DNA of 64,000 nucleotides from Pseudanabaena sp. BC1403 (GCF_002914585.1 NZ_PDDM01000020.1:41826-105825); one strand, 5' to 3'; counted from the stretch's first letter, positions 16,448-26,126 are shown. Program-made: numbers and translations. Notes: a model not told the origin generated them from the letters alone.

Positions 16448-16740
16448 TGACTCAAATTTGCGTTTTTTTGTTTCCTATACAGTAGCTGAGCAGCATCTAT
16501 AAACTTGTTTCACTACGACTAATTGAAAACAAACTTAGCCGCAAAAAATTACTGTAGTTACACTCATGATAATTGCTAAAACTAAATGAGCGTGTAATTT
16601 AGATATCAAGTTTGCAGTGATTATAGTCACATATGGCATTGCTGCTATAAAGTAAGCGCTATGAGACTATAAAGTAGTGCGAAACATTTCTTACTACTCT
16701 ATGGGCTTTATCAAAAAGTGCAAAGCTCTAGATGGGTGAT
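16448..16740. other. AT-rich gap upstream of the small gene
   Basis: Nothing coding was found. It lies downstream of ccmN and upstream of the small exported-protein gene, so it may hold that gene's promoter. Confidence 0.4.
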
Positions 16741-17604
16741 TTAATTTTGTGGATAAAGTCTTTTGATAAAGCGATTAATTTGAGCTTGAGCATGTGCCTT
16801 AGCCTGTGCAGAATTAGCAGTTGCAATTGTTGAAATATCAGTCCCTGTAGGATTTATGGCTGAATTAATTTGATCATTATCAACAACTTCAGCCTCTTCT
16901 AATAACTGCTCAGCGATCGCGTCAGTGGGAATTTCCATCTGAGTTTCTGTAACTGTACGCTCGACAGAATTAGCAACGACACTCTCAGAAGTTGCTGTGA
17001 CACTTGTATGCACATAGGTCTCTGTGGTTGATCGCTCAACAATATTGTCAGAAATACCGTTGGAAATACCATTTGAAGCATTTACATTTGCCTGACTGAA
17101 GCCGATCCCATGTCCGAGATTATTGACTAGAGGTTTCGCCGATGAATAGGTATGTGTGAACGAATGATTTGTTGGTGGAGTGTAGTTATTGTTAATCTCT
17201 AATTCTTGAGCGATCGCAGGACTTGCCTCTTTCTCGATCGCACTTTGCTCTAACCCACTGATCAAAGAACAAGGCGGCACGATCGCCCCTTTCGCAATTA
17301 CCGCACGCACGATCGAACTCGAAGCGCCAATACATGCACCTTCCCCAATTTTGCTAGTTCCATAAATCAGAACCCCAGCCCCTAAATTTGCTCCAGCTCC
17401 AATTTCCAGTACCCCGCCTTGGGCATGAAGCACAGCTCCCATACCAATACAAACACCCGCTGCGATCGTAATCTTTCCACCCTGATCCGCTTGAATTAAT
17501 ACGCCTGATGCGATCGCTGCCGTCTGATCGATTACTACATCACCACAAACGTAGGAGCGAAAATCTCCGATCGGTTCTAAAGGTGGTAAGTAGTTCGATG
17601 GCAT
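16741..17604 (-). CDS. ccmN: Carboxysome assembly protein CcmN
   Basis: A 287-aa protein. Residues about 15-125 are left-handed beta-helix hexapeptide repeats (IASGVLIQ, IGMGAVLH, LGAGVLIYG). A long Ser/Thr/Asn-rich linker (about 130-265) follows, then a C-terminal amphipathic helix (AQINRFIKRLYPQN), the encapsulation peptide that recruits shell proteins such as CcmK. CcmN binds CcmM, linking the Rubisco core to the shell. The linker is longer than usual. Last gene of the ccm cluster, about 137 nt after ccmM. Confidence 0.93.
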   Translation of the reverse strand: MPSNYLPPLEPIGDFRSYVCGDVVIDQTAAIASGVLIQADQGGKITIAAGVCIGMGAVLHAQGGVLEIGAGANLGAGVLIYGTSKIGEGACIGASSSIVRAVIAKGAIVPPCSLISGLEQSAIEKEASPAIAQELEINNNYTPPTNHSFTHTYSSAKPLVNNLGHGIGFSQANVNASNGISNGISDNIVERSTTETYVHTSVTATSESVVANSVERTVTETQMEIPTDAIAEQLLEEAEVVDNDQINSAINPTGTDISTIATANSAQAKAHAQAQINRFIKRLYPQN

Positions 17605-17701
17605 TACTTTCTAAATTCTCTAATTCGCTGACTTCAGCAGCGCTTTACGCTAAATCAAAACCGAATATTTTAGCTAAAAGTATTGCAAAACAATACTTTC
17701 A

Positions 17702-17740
17702 ATACATAGAGAACCTCGCTTTGCGAGGTTCTCTATGTAT
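17702..17740 (-). repeat. 18-bp perfect hairpin between ccmM and ccmN
   Basis: Arms ATACATAGAGAACCTCGC and complement with loop TTT, one nt past the ccmM stop. It could attenuate or process the ccmM-ccmN transcript and so set ccmN level. Confidence 0.75.
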
Positions 17741-17741
17741 G

Positions 17742-19790
17742 TTACTTAGCAGGACGATGGATGATGCCTTCAAATACGCGGCGCTTGGCTTTGGTGTCAA
17801 TACCAAGCAAACGTACATACTCATCACCATGCTCAGCCAAACAAGCTTCCAAAGCACGAATTACTTCAGACTCATTTGATGCTGCGATCGGTGAGCAGCT
17901 AAACCAAGAGCTAGTGCGGAAATGACGCTCATCGGCATGTTCAGTACCAATCCGATAGCCCTGAGACAAAAGTTGACGAATACGCGACATCATATCAGCG
18001 CTAATCTTGCCAGCACTGCCACCACCATAAGAGCTATTGCTAGAGTTGCTGACTTTAACCGCAGTGCGGGTTGCGGTGATTGGTTGACCGCCTGGACGAT
18101 GAACCAGCAATTCCACGACGCGACGTTTTGCTTTAACATCAACACCAACTAGGCGGACGTACTCATCACTGTATTCAGCAATATAATTTTCTAGAGCTGC
18201 GATCGCGGCTGGCGCTTGTTTAGCGGTAATGGCAGGCAGAGTCTGCCAAGAAGTTGTACGAAAATGACGCTCATCAGCATGTTCAACACTAATGCGGTGA
18301 CCTTGTGCCAAAAGCTGACTTACTGTGATTGATAAGTCATTAGCAACACCCTTACCATTAGTGGCACGAGGGGCACTATAGCTCGCTGCGCCATTTCCAT
18401 TAGATTGAATATTCACAGCTTGGCTATCAGCACGTTGAATGATCACTTCAAGAACGCGGCGCTTTGCCTTAGGATCGACCCCAACCAAGCGGACATACTC
18501 GCCTTCATGCTCAGCAAGAATGGTATTTAATGCAGCAATCACTGTAGATTCGTTGGATGCATCGATCGCAGGGCCAGTCATCCATGCTGCGGAACGGAAA
18601 CGACGTGCATCAGCATACTCAGTACTGATGCGATAGCCTTGAGCAAGCAATTGTCGCACTTGACCTGAAATATCAGCACTGGCAGCACCATTCGAGGTTG
18701 CTTTGGATGCGCTATAGCCATTGCTAGATCCATTACTGGATGTTGCATTAGTGATTACAACAGGCTTATCACTGGGGCGCTGAATAATAGTTTCTGAAAC
18801 ACGGCGCTTTGCTTTGGGATCAACCGCAACTAAGCGGACATATTCGCCTTCATTTTCAACTAAAGCAGCTTGTACAGCGTTAATTACTGTTGTAGCTTCA
18901 GATGTATGTGGAATAGCGTGAGATTGCCAAGATCCACTGCGGAAGTGACGTACATCTGCGTACTCAACTGCTACATGGTAGCCCTGACCTAAAAGTTGTC
19001 GTATTTGCTGCGCTAAATCCCCATTCATAGGTTCGTTCCTCTGTGCGTTTGTATTTGTGCTTGTAAAATTTATCTTGGTCTGATTTGTCTGGTTAAAATC
19101 TTGCGTATTAAAATCTTGCGTATTAATTTGCGTATTAACACTAGCGCTTGGTTGTGGCGAGTTCTGTTGTTTTTGGCGAATCGGTGTAATGCAGGCAATA
19201 TCAGCAGCACAGCGATAACCTTGCCGCAAGGACTCGTTGATACCGACAACATGACTCGCAAATTTTTGGTCTGACTCCCGCACATTTGGTAGCAGATCGG
19301 CTTGTTGCTGCGTTGTAATCACTGCACCAGAAGGAACATATTTGCCCGCAGGAATTTCTACATCTTGGACAAGAGCATGTAAGGAAATAATGCAGCCGTC
19401 TCCGACTCGCGCATTAAATACGGTCGAGCGGAACCCGATAAAGCAATTATTGCCAACAAATGCTGGCCCATGGATTAGAGCCATGTGCGTGATTGAGGTG
19501 CTATCACCAATCCAGACGGAATATTCTTTGCCGTCGTCGCCAACCACACGACCTTTTTCTAAACCATGGATAACTACGCCATCTTGGACATTCGTACTAT
19601 TACCAATATGAAAAGGATTCCCCTCATCGGCACGAATCGAGGTGCCAGGGGCAATCAAAACATTAGCGCCGATATAAACGTCGCCAATCAGATTGGAAAA
19701 AGAATGAACGTAGGCGGATGGATCGATTTTGGGTTCTGCCAAACTCCTAGACCAAGGTGTAGGGGGGGCAGCAAAGCTACGAACTACCAT
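17742..19790 (-). CDS. ccmM: Carboxysome organiser CcmM with gamma-carbonic anhydrase and four SSU-like domains
   Basis: A 682-aa protein. The N-terminal gamma-carbonic anhydrase domain (about 1-210) retains [21 protein letters not shown] and [12 protein letters not shown], which supply Arg, Asp, Gln and the metal histidines, plus a Cys pair (YRCAADIAC) six residues apart that forms an activating disulfide in active CcmM. Four Rubisco-small-subunit-like modules follow, each with RQLLxQG...H/YAD.R.FR..W and ending EYVRL.GVDxKAKRRV. They crosslink Rubisco. An internal start (19028) should give a short form. Downstream of ccmL. Confidence 0.96.
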   Translation of the reverse strand: MVVRSFAAPPTPWSRSLAEPKIDPSAYVHSFSNLIGDVYIGANVLIAPGTSIRADEGNPFHIGNSTNVQDGVVIHGLEKGRVVGDDGKEYSVWIGDSTSITHMALIHGPAFVGNNCFIGFRSTVFNARVGDGCIISLHALVQDVEIPAGKYVPSGAVITTQQQADLLPNVRESDQKFASHVVGINESLRQGYRCAADIACITPIRQKQQNSPQPSASVNTQINTQDFNTQDFNQTNQTKINFTSTNTNAQRNEPMNGDLAQQIRQLLGQGYHVAVEYADVRHFRSGSWQSHAIPHTSEATTVINAVQAALVENEGEYVRLVAVDPKAKRRVSETIIQRPSDKPVVITNATSSNGSSNGYSASKATSNGAASADISGQVRQLLAQGYRISTEYADARRFRSAAWMTGPAIDASNESTVIAALNTILAEHEGEYVRLVGVDPKAKRRVLEVIIQRADSQAVNIQSNGNGAASYSAPRATNGKGVANDLSITVSQLLAQGHRISVEHADERHFRTTSWQTLPAITAKQAPAAIAALENYIAEYSDEYVRLVGVDVKAKRRVVELLVHRPGGQPITATRTAVKVSNSSNSSYGGGSAGKISADMMSRIRQLLSQGYRIGTEHADERHFRTSSWFSCSPIAASNESEVIRALEACLAEHGDEYVRLLGIDTKAKRRVFEGIIHRPAK
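19026..19043 (-). promoter_or_regulatory. Internal ribosome site and ATG for short-form CcmM
   Basis: Inside ccmM, a GAGGA ribosome site lies 8 nt before an in-frame ATG (19028-19026) that begins [13 protein letters not shown], exactly at the first SSU-like module. Translation here would give a 428-aa protein without the carbonic anhydrase domain, equivalent to the M35/M58 short forms known in other beta-cyanobacteria. Confidence 0.7.
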
Positions 19791-19990
19791 AGTGAAACTG
19801 CACTTTTAAGGTTTATCTATATCTTGATTGTCAAAAATCGAGAGTATAAGAACTTAAAAGCACTCCTCCAAATAACAACTTAAGCTACGACATCGGAGAA
19901 CTATTGTTTACTAGCGCTGATTGCCAAATACATTGGAGATGAATTATTTTAGCGATAAATAATTTATTAACAAATAATTAATAAATGTCG

Positions 19991-20299
19991 CTATTGCATT
20001 CTCTCGCTGTATTTTTTGCTATAGAGAGTGCGATCGCTCAGGCTAACTGTGTCGATAATGGCGATTACTGCCGCATCAATCGGACGGTTTTCGCTGTCTC
20101 GCACTTGTCTTGCGCCACTACCACGGGTAAATAGCACCCACTCATCTACGCCAGCACCAACTGTATCAGTGGCAACTTCATAATCTGGGAGTAGCTGCCC
20201 TTGCAGATCAACAAGTTGCAAAAGCAGAAACTTAGTCCCAGACAAATTGGACTCTTTGTAGGTACTGACGACCGTACCGTAAACTTTAGCGATTTGCAT
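19991..20299 (-). CDS. ccmL: Carboxysome vertex protein CcmL
   Basis: A 102-aa EutN/CcmL pentameric shell protein: MQIAKVYGTVVSTYK start, GTKFLLLQ, GAGVDEWVLFTRGSGAR and AAVIAIIDTV. Pentamers cap the icosahedral vertices. Second step of the conserved K-K-L-M-N order, 103 nt after ccmK and about 200 nt before ccmM. ATG at 20299. Confidence 0.96.
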   Translation of the reverse strand: MQIAKVYGTVVSTYKESNLSGTKFLLLQLVDLQGQLLPDYEVATDTVGAGVDEWVLFTRGSGARQVRDSENRPIDAAVIAIIDTVSLSDRTLYSKKYSERMQ

Positions 20300-20402
20300 A
20301 TTGTTATAAGTACGTGGACAGATGCGAAAGCAAAAAAGTCAATCGCTAAACTAAATCGGCAACAAACCAAAGCGAAAGGCGATCGCGCTAGTTAAGTCCT
20401 AA

Positions 20403-20744
20403 CTATGGACGGTTCATAGGACGGATAGAGTTTACATTGTCACGGAACTGCTCAACTTCTTCGGTGTAGCGAATAGGTAGAACATACTCAAGGTTTTCGT
20501 GAGGACGCGCAATGATATGTGTGGAAAGTACTTGTCCGCCGTTTACACGCTTGACGGACTCAGTACCTGCTGCTACTGAAGCTTGTACTTCGGATACATC
20601 GCCACGAACGATAACGGTGACACGACCACTACCGATCTTTTCGTATCCAACTAAGGTTACGCGAGCTGCCTTGACCATGGCATCTGCTGCTTCTACAACG
20701 GCAGGGAAACCAAGGGTTTCAATCATTCCAACTGCGATCGCCAT
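20403..20744 (-). CDS. ccmK1: Carboxysome shell hexamer CcmK (K1-like)
   Basis: A 113-aa single BMC-domain protein. The pore loop KIGSGR and edge motif [15 protein letters not shown] are intact. It has an 11-residue longer C-terminus ([14 protein letters not shown]) than its neighbour, as in CcmK1 of Synechocystis. Forms hexamers that tile the shell facets. The 1/2 numbering is inferred from gene order and length. Confidence 0.93.
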   Translation of the reverse strand: MAIAVGMIETLGFPAVVEAADAMVKAARVTLVGYEKIGSGRVTVIVRGDVSEVQASVAAGTESVKRVNGGQVLSTHIIARPHENLEYVLPIRYTEEVEQFRDNVNSIRPMNRP

Positions 20745-20859
20745 AATTCATGTTCTCCTAGAAAAATAAATAATGAAATTAATGAAAATTTAGTCTTTCG
20801 ATACTTTTTTTTGAAAGTCTTTTTGAGACAATCGGATAAAGCAATCAGATATAGCAAGT

Positions 20860-21168
20860 CTAAAAAGCAAATTGTTCTACTTCTCGCGTATAGCGAATAG
20901 GTAGTACATATTCTAGGTTTTCGTGTGGTCGAGCAATGGTGTGAGTCGAAACAACTTCGCCCCCATTAACCCGATTTGCACCTTCAACACCAGCAGCAAT
21001 GGACGCTTTCACCTCAGAGATATCACCTCTGATAATGACAGTTACTCGTCCACTACCAATTTTCTCGTAACCCACAAGGGTGACACGAGCAGCTTTGACC
21101 ATGGCATCGGCCGCTTCTACAATTGCGGGAAAGCCTCTAGTCTCGATCATTCCAATAGCGATCGGCAT
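20860..21168 (-). CDS. ccmK2: Carboxysome shell hexamer CcmK (K2-like)
   Basis: A 102-aa BMC protein, highly similar to the next gene (same [20 protein letters not shown] and KIGSGR pore). Major shell facet protein. First of the tight K-K-L-M-N set; 115 nt separate it from the second ccmK. Numbering inferred. Confidence 0.93.
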   Translation of the reverse strand: MPIAIGMIETRGFPAIVEAADAMVKAARVTLVGYEKIGSGRVTVIIRGDISEVKASIAAGVEGANRVNGGEVVSTHTIARPHENLEYVLPIRYTREVEQFAF

Positions 21169-21847
21169 AATTTAAGCCAGTATCCTTACGAATCTCTAAA
21201 AAACTGAAGTTCTCGCGGTTGTATCTATCAAAAGATGTAGATGCACGAGCGCAACTATTGATCTTAGCTACGATCGGTTCGCTTGAAACATCAATTTTCA
21301 AATTTTTAATACGAAATAAAAATGAGATGACGCTTGGCGCACTTTTGAAGCTACTTTTTTGGGAGTAGCTTTTCGCAGCTAATTTACAGAATTTTTTTGA
21401 CTTGTTGTTGCAATTATTTACTTAACATAGTTATTAAAAAAATAATATATAAGTATTTATTACTACAGACATAGCCTTTGTAAATCTGAATAATCAGAGA
21501 AACTGAATAATATTAATATATTCAACTCTATCTTTATATCTACGATAACGAGTGGCGGTACATTTGACAATATAAGCCGTCATGATAAATCTAAATAGTG
21601 GATATAATCTGGGCTTATTTCCTTGGCAAGGAATTATTTTGGGCTGAAAATTCTCTTTCTGTACTATTTTGCAATCAAGGATCCAAAACTAAAACAAATA
21701 TATCTGTAGCCAATTGTATTAAGACATATCAAAACCCAAAAGATGAGAGGCGGCGCGAAGCGCCGCCTCTCATCTTTTGGGTTTTATGTTCCTCAAAAGA
21801 ATGACTACAGCTATAGCAATAAACCAATAATTTGTTTTTGGGAGTGG
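21169..21847. other. 679-bp non-coding leader between ccmO and ccmK
   Basis: AT-rich; no supported gene. It likely carries the promoter of the ccmK-N transcript, since ccmO stops well upstream. A small inverted repeat GCTAC...GTAGC lies near 21344-21370 and a large palindrome at 21731-21785. An open frame at 21598-21804 (+) runs through that palindrome and is not believable. Confidence 0.5.
21731..21785. repeat. 26-bp perfect palindrome (AAAACCCAAAAG arms)
   Basis: Perfect arms with a GGCGGCGC apex and loop GAA. The apex GAGGCGGCGC is shared with 26066-26126, and AAAGGCGGCGC occurs at 22682-22732. Lies just after the ccmO stop. Confidence 0.85.
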
Positions 21848-22594
21848 TTAGCGATCGCTGATCGAAATAGTCTCTACTTCGGCAATCTCTAGATTAGGTA
21901 ATTGGACTAATTCTCTTTCTTGTTCCTGTAAAGCGATCATCGGAATATTTACAGGTATCGGTGATTCGAGCCAATATTCTGATGTTGGTAAGGTTTCTTC
22001 AAGATCGTCAAGAGGGCGGGGAATAATCATCAAGGTATGAAACTCACCAATGCGCTCGGCTTCATACATGCCTGCTTCGATCGCGATCGCCACATCAGCG
22101 ACATTACCGCGAATAATTGCTGTACATAGTCCTGCCCCGATCGTTTCATAGCCTGCTAGATGCACATCTGCTGATTTCAACATCATGTCAGCCGCTCCCA
22201 CCATCGCTGGGAACCCGCGAGTTTCTAGCAACCCGATCGCCTGATTACTCAGACGGCTATAGCGCCCATCAGTTAACTGACTAAGGCGAGTGCTAATTGG
22301 CAAAATCGCCTCTAAATTAGGATAGGGGCGGGGAATTACAATCGTGGAGACTAATTGTCCAAATTCTCTCGCAGTTTCTGCACCAGCCTCTACTGCCATA
22401 CGGACATCAGTAATCTGTCCGCGCACGATCGCTGTACAAAAGCCATTACCAACTTTTTCATATCCGACCAGTCTCACAGTTGCCGATTTGAGCATCATGT
22501 CAGCTGTTCCCACGATCGCAGGGAAACTAATAGTTGAAACCATTCCCAAAGCACTTCCTGAGAGATCGATTCTTTGAGATGCACTACTAGACAT
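21848..22594 (-). CDS. ccmO: Carboxysome shell protein CcmO (tandem BMC)
   Basis: A 248-aa protein with two BMC domains (about 14-100 and 113-200). Each has a FPAxVGxADMMLKSA segment and a pore loop (KVGNG, TIGAG). An acidic C-terminal tail (about 205-248) is unlike CcmK. Double-BMC proteins form pseudohexameric trimers; CcmO is needed for beta-carboxysome assembly. In many genomes ccmO is remote or at the end of the operon; here it is upstream of ccmK, separated by 679 bp. Confidence 0.94.
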   Translation of the reverse strand: MSSSASQRIDLSGSALGMVSTISFPAIVGTADMMLKSATVRLVGYEKVGNGFCTAIVRGQITDVRMAVEAGAETAREFGQLVSTIVIPRPYPNLEAILPISTRLSQLTDGRYSRLSNQAIGLLETRGFPAMVGAADMMLKSADVHLAGYETIGAGLCTAIIRGNVADVAIAIEAGMYEAERIGEFHTLMIIPRPLDDLEETLPTSEYWLESPIPVNIPMIALQEQERELVQLPNLEIAEVETISISDR

Positions 22595-22947
22595 TAGCTA
22601 ACACAATGATTAAAAAATTTTATGATGAAGCCTAAAGCAATCAACACTACTCTGTATCTTAACTGATATGGCAATTGCTAGGAACCTAAAGATGAAAGGC
22701 GGCGCGCCGCGCCGCCTTTCATCTTTAGGTTCAATGTGGCGATCACAATAAGATCAGCTAACTAAATATTTTAAGCTACAAATATTCTAAAGTTTACCTG
22801 TTAGAAAAATAATACATAGACAAATAGTCTAGTAAATAATGAGGTCTTCAGATATCTTTAAGATATGGAGTAATTAGGCTATAAAAACCCATACTATAAG
22901 AGCAATATATTTTAAAACTGCGTTCACAACGGTCTGAAGATAGGAAA
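22595..22947. other. Divergent intergenic region, ccmO / REC-GGDEF gene
   Basis: No gene seen. It should contain promoters for ccmO (minus) and the diguanylate cyclase (plus). One large palindrome (22682-22732) lies inside; the rest is AT-rich. Confidence 0.5.
22682..22732. repeat. 24-bp perfect palindrome
   Basis: Arms GAACCTAAAGATGAAAGGCG... with exact complement, loop GCC. Placed between divergent genes, so termination is not an obvious role. Confidence 0.85.
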
Positions 22948-23955
22948 ATGCAACTGCCTGAAGCCTTGCCTAAAAAAGAGTACGTCCTAGTTATTGATGA
23001 TACGCAGCCTAACTTACATTTACTAATAACTATGTTGACACGTAGGGGTTATGAAGTAATTGGTATAAGTGATAGCTTAAAGGCAGTTTCAGCCGCACAG
23101 ACTGAAATGCCTGACTTGGTAGTTTTAGATATTAATATGCCCAATATGAATGGGTTTCAGGTCTGTGAGCAATTAAAATCTAGCGATCGCACTCGTGATA
23201 TTCCTGTGATTTTTATTAGTGCTCGGGACGAAGTTTTAGACAAAGTACAGGCCTTTGCAGTGGGCGGCGTTGACTATATTACTAAGCCATTTCAAATTGC
23301 AGAAGTACTGGCAAGAGTCGAGAATCAGCTCACACTAAGAAGATTACAAAGACAGCTACAAGAACAAAATGAACGACTCAAGCAAGAAATTGATAGTCGG
23401 ATTATTGCGGAAACTTTACTGCAAGAGGCAAATGAAAAATTAGGGCGCTTAGTTAATTTAGATGGTTTAACTCAGCTTGCCAATCGCCGATGCTTTGATG
23501 AGTATCTAGATCAAGAGTGGCAGAGACTAGCAAGAGAGCGTTTGCCTTTGTCTTTGATCATGTGTGACATTGATTTTTTTAAGAACTATAACGACACCTA
23601 TGGGCATGTGGCTGGTGATGATTGTCTACGTAAAGTTTCCCTTGTGATCAAGCAATCTGTACATCGTCCTGCGGATTTGGTGGCGCGTTATGGCGGCGAG
23701 GAATTTGTGATTGTGTTGCCGAATACTGACATTGAAGGCTCTATAGCAATTGCTGATATTATTCGGCAGAGCCTTCAAGAGTTAGCAATCCCCCATGAAG
23801 ATTCAGCAGTTAGCCAGCTTGTAACGCTAAGTATGGGCGTAACTTCTTTGGTTCCTGTGACCGATTCTCACCCTTCGGTGTTGCTGACGGCTGCCGACTA
23901 TGCGCTATATCGAGCGAAAGAGTTAGGAAGAAATCAAACTTATCAAATTGGCTAA
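22948..23955 (+). CDS. Response regulator diguanylate cyclase (REC-GGDEF)
   Basis: A 335-aa protein. The receiver domain (about 12-130) has VIDD, the phosphoacceptor aspartate in VVLDINMPNMNGF, and the conserved lysine in TKPF. A coiled-coil linker (about 132-170) leads to a GGDEF domain (about 172-333) with active motif YGGEEF and an I-site RPAD five residues before it, so it should make cyclic di-GMP and be product-inhibited. No cognate kinase is adjacent. ATG at 22948, ribosome site AGGA. Confidence 0.93.
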   Translation: MQLPEALPKKEYVLVIDDTQPNLHLLITMLTRRGYEVIGISDSLKAVSAAQTEMPDLVVLDINMPNMNGFQVCEQLKSSDRTRDIPVIFISARDEVLDKVQAFAVGGVDYITKPFQIAEVLARVENQLTLRRLQRQLQEQNERLKQEIDSRIIAETLLQEANEKLGRLVNLDGLTQLANRRCFDEYLDQEWQRLARERLPLSLIMCDIDFFKNYNDTYGHVAGDDCLRKVSLVIKQSVHRPADLVARYGGEEFVIVLPNTDIEGSIAIADIIRQSLQELAIPHEDSAVSQLVTLSMGVTSLVPVTDSHPSVLLTAADYALYRAKELGRNQTYQIG

Positions 23956-23999
23956 ATTTTAAGAAAAGATGTCGCGAAGCGTCGCCTTGTCTTAAAATT
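23955..23999. terminator. Imperfect hairpin between convergent genes
   Basis: Arms AATTTTAAGA...TGTCGC and GCGTCG...TCTTAAAATT with mismatches, loop GAA. It covers the end of the cyclase gene and the stop of the ABC gene; likely bidirectional terminator. Confidence 0.55.
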
Positions 24000-24768
24000 C
24001 ATCGTTTTCAGGGGAAGTAGAATCACGTCTCAACAAATTATCAATATCCTGCCAATTAACAAGACTAGCGACCGTATCTTGGACTAGCTGACCTTTATGT
24101 AAGCAAATTAACCGATCGCACCATGTTTGGACTAAATCAAGCTGATGATTGATCATCACCACCGTTACTGGTTGGGGTAATTGGGTTAACTCAGTTAGAA
24201 CATCTAGTAATAAATGCGATAATCCACGATCCAAAGCTGATGTGGGCTCATCCAGTAATAGTATTTCTGGCTCCATGACTAAGGCTCTGGCGATCGCTAC
24301 CCATTGTCTTTGCCCAAGCGATAACTCTAGCTCTGCGCGATTTAGTAATTTGGGATCAAGCTGCAATTTGTCTAACCATTTTTGCGATCGCGAGTTAATT
24401 TCACTCTGAGTCAAATTTTGTAGCTTTAAAGGATAGGCGATCGCTTCAGTAACAGTCATTCCTAATAAGTTCGGCTCCTGTGGAACCAGTAACACTCTCC
24501 GCCGCAAAGTTTGAATAGGAATTTCTTGGATATTTTTGCCCCTGAGAGTAATTGTCCCCACAGATGGATCCGTTAAACGATTGAGCAGCCGCAAAAATGT
24601 CGTTTTCCCCGATCCTGTTGCGCCAATTAGCGCAGTTTTACTCCCTTTAGTGATCTCAACAGAAATATCCATCAAAAGTGTGCGAAATTTAGTTTGATAG
24701 CTCACTTGGTTTGTAGCGATCGCCACATTTTCAGGAAGTATCTGAGATGGTAATGAAACCTTTTGCAT
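23992..24768 (-). CDS. ABC transporter ATP-binding protein (FetA/YbbL-like)
   Basis: A 258-aa ATPase. Walker A GATGSGKT, Q-loop VPQEPNLLG, signature ELSLGQRQWVAIARAL, Walker B ILLLDEPTSALD and the switch histidine (MINHQ) are intact. No permease is next to it. Sequence flavour matches the YbbL/FetA (STAR1-like) group, but this is a judgement. I chose ATG 24768; the longer form to 24846 adds an unlikely N-terminus and would leave almost no room for the divergent promoter. Confidence 0.82.
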   Translation of the reverse strand: MQKVSLPSQILPENVAIATNQVSYQTKFRTLLMDISVEITKGSKTALIGATGSGKTTFLRLLNRLTDPSVGTITLRGKNIQEIPIQTLRRRVLLVPQEPNLLGMTVTEAIAYPLKLQNLTQSEINSRSQKWLDKLQLDPKLLNRAELELSLGQRQWVAIARALVMEPEILLLDEPTSALDRGLSHLLLDVLTELTQLPQPVTVVMINHQLDLVQTWCDRLICLHKGQLVQDTVASLVNWQDIDNLLRRDSTSPENDEF

Positions 24769-24865
24769 AATGTAACTGTCTTTGAGATTAGCGATCAGGA
24801 AATTGGGACGCAGCATTGAATTTATTAAACCCTGTCTCATGATCAATTAGGGAGAACAATCACAT

Positions 24866-25948
24866 ATGTATTTATGGAACCTTTTCAAGAAATCTTCACA
24901 AAAATTTGTTAGACAGCATCGCCAAAAGCAACTTGCTTTTTTCTTTGCAGGTTTATGCATTTTTGCCCTAGCTGCTCCCCAACTGGCTCCTGCCTCAGCT
25001 CAATCAACTCAGGCAACCGTGCAGGAAATCCTTGATGGCAATCAAGTTTTTATCCAAAATAAGCGAGCATCTCTAAATGATGTTGCAAAACAGCAACAGC
25101 AAGTTCGGACTGGCAATTCCAGAACAGCACTTCTGTTTAATACTGGTGCAGTTGCTCGGCTATCAGCTAATTCAGTGTTAAGTATTGGACAATGTGCTCG
25201 CCTCAAGCGAGGAACAATTTTAATCAATGGCGCAGTTAATGCTTGCTCCTCTTCAATTACGACAGGTGTACGTGGCACAACTTATTTACTAGAAGTAGAT
25301 GAGTCAGGCAACCAACAAGTCAAAGTGTTAGAGGGTGAGGTTGTGGTCAAGCGCAATGCAACTGCAATAGTTGATGAAGATGATGATCTACCCACGACAG
25401 ATAATAAGCCCACTAATAAACCCACTGATTCCAAAACGAAGATTCCTTCAACTCAAAAGCCTAACGTCACTTCGCCAACTACAGTACCTAAGTTTAAACA
25501 ATTTGCGGGGCCATCTCCAACAGCAAACCCTCCGATAACTCCACCAAACCCTCCAAACCCTCCAAACCCACCAAACCCTCCAAACCCTCCAAACCCTCAG
25601 AATGGAAAACCTATTGAGCCATTAACTGGGAAACCAGCTAATGACAAACCCATACTTCAAATTGAGAAGCCAATATCACCTACGAAGCAGCCAGATGAAG
25701 TTGTTTTAAAGTCAGGAGAAAAGCTTGAAGTAGATCTTGGCGGAGCTTTAGGGATCATCCAAAAACTTAGTGAAAATGAATTTTCGTCATTGCTTAAAGG
25801 CAACTTATTTGAGGGCTTTACTAATCAAGTCCCTGGGATAGACAAAATTCGTGCTTCATTTGAAGGTCTGTTCCCAGGCGTAAACTTCCCAATTTCAATT
25901 CCTGGTATTCCGACACCAAGTATTCCTGGGTTTAGATTACCGTTCTAA
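24866..25948 (+). CDS. Secreted FecR-domain protein with PNP repeat
   Basis: A 360-aa protein with an N-terminal signal sequence (hydrophobic about 23-38, then PASAQS), a FecR domain (about 50-165) with TGNSRTALLFNTGAVARLSANS and TTGVRGTTYLLEV, a low-complexity linker, six PNP units (25544-25597) and a Gly/Pro/Ile-rich end. FecR domains often bind ligands or peptidoglycan at the envelope. GGGAGA ribosome site; ATG 24866. The stop codon overlaps the left end of a MITE-like element. Confidence 0.8.
   Translation: MYLWNLFKKSSQKFVRQHRQKQLAFFFAGLCIFALAAPQLAPASAQSTQATVQEILDGNQVFIQNKRASLNDVAKQQQQVRTGNSRTALLFNTGAVARLSANSVLSIGQCARLKRGTILINGAVNACSSSITTGVRGTTYLLEVDESGNQQVKVLEGEVVVKRNATAIVDEDDDLPTTDNKPTNKPTDSKTKIPSTQKPNVTSPTTVPKFKQFAGPSPTANPPITPPNPPNPPNPPNPPNPPNPQNGKPIEPLTGKPANDKPILQIEKPISPTKQPDEVVLKSGEKLEVDLGGALGIIQKLSENEFSSLLKGNLFEGFTNQVPGIDKIRASFEGLFPGVNFPISIPGIPTPSIPGFRLPF
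25544..25597 (+). repeat. Six 9-bp tandem units coding Pro-Asn-Pro
   Basis: Unit CCAAACCCT repeated six times with one base change in the third unit. In frame within the FecR gene, so copy-number change would keep the frame and only alter linker length. Confidence 0.9.
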
Positions 25949-25982
25949 GTACTTCAGCATAATTAATTAAACATCTAATACC

Positions 25983-26016
25983 AATTCACAAAAGTGTGAT
26001 GACACTTTTGTGAATT
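25983..26016. terminator. 15-bp hairpin after the FecR gene
   Basis: Arms AATTCACAAAAGTGT / ACACTTTTGTGAATT, loop GATG. Likely terminator. Confidence 0.65.
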
Positions 26017-26065
26017 AAAAAATAAACCCAGTAAGGGTTTTAAAAGCAAAAAATGGCTTGGACAA

Positions 26066-26126
26066 ATCAAACCCAAAATAAAGAGAGGCGGCGCGAAGCG
26101 CCGCCTCTCTTTATTTTGGGTTTGAT
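26066..26126. repeat. 29-bp perfect palindrome
   Basis: Perfect arms ATCAAACCCAAAATAAAGAG... with a GGCGGCGC apex and loop GAA. Flanks GGAC...GTCC extend the symmetry. Among the longest perfect stems in the window. Confidence 0.88.

Noticed and set aside
21598..21804. 68-aa plus-strand frame between ccmO and ccmK
   Set aside because: Runs through a 26-bp palindrome and has no protein character; a by-chance frame.
24769..24846. N-terminal extension of the ABC ATPase
   Set aside because: Residues do not fit the family N-terminus and the start would leave about 20 nt to the divergent gene.
25544..25597. Short tandem units as a CRISPR-like array
   Set aside because: Units are 9 bp without spacers and lie in frame in a coding region. 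No CRISPR array was seen in the window.
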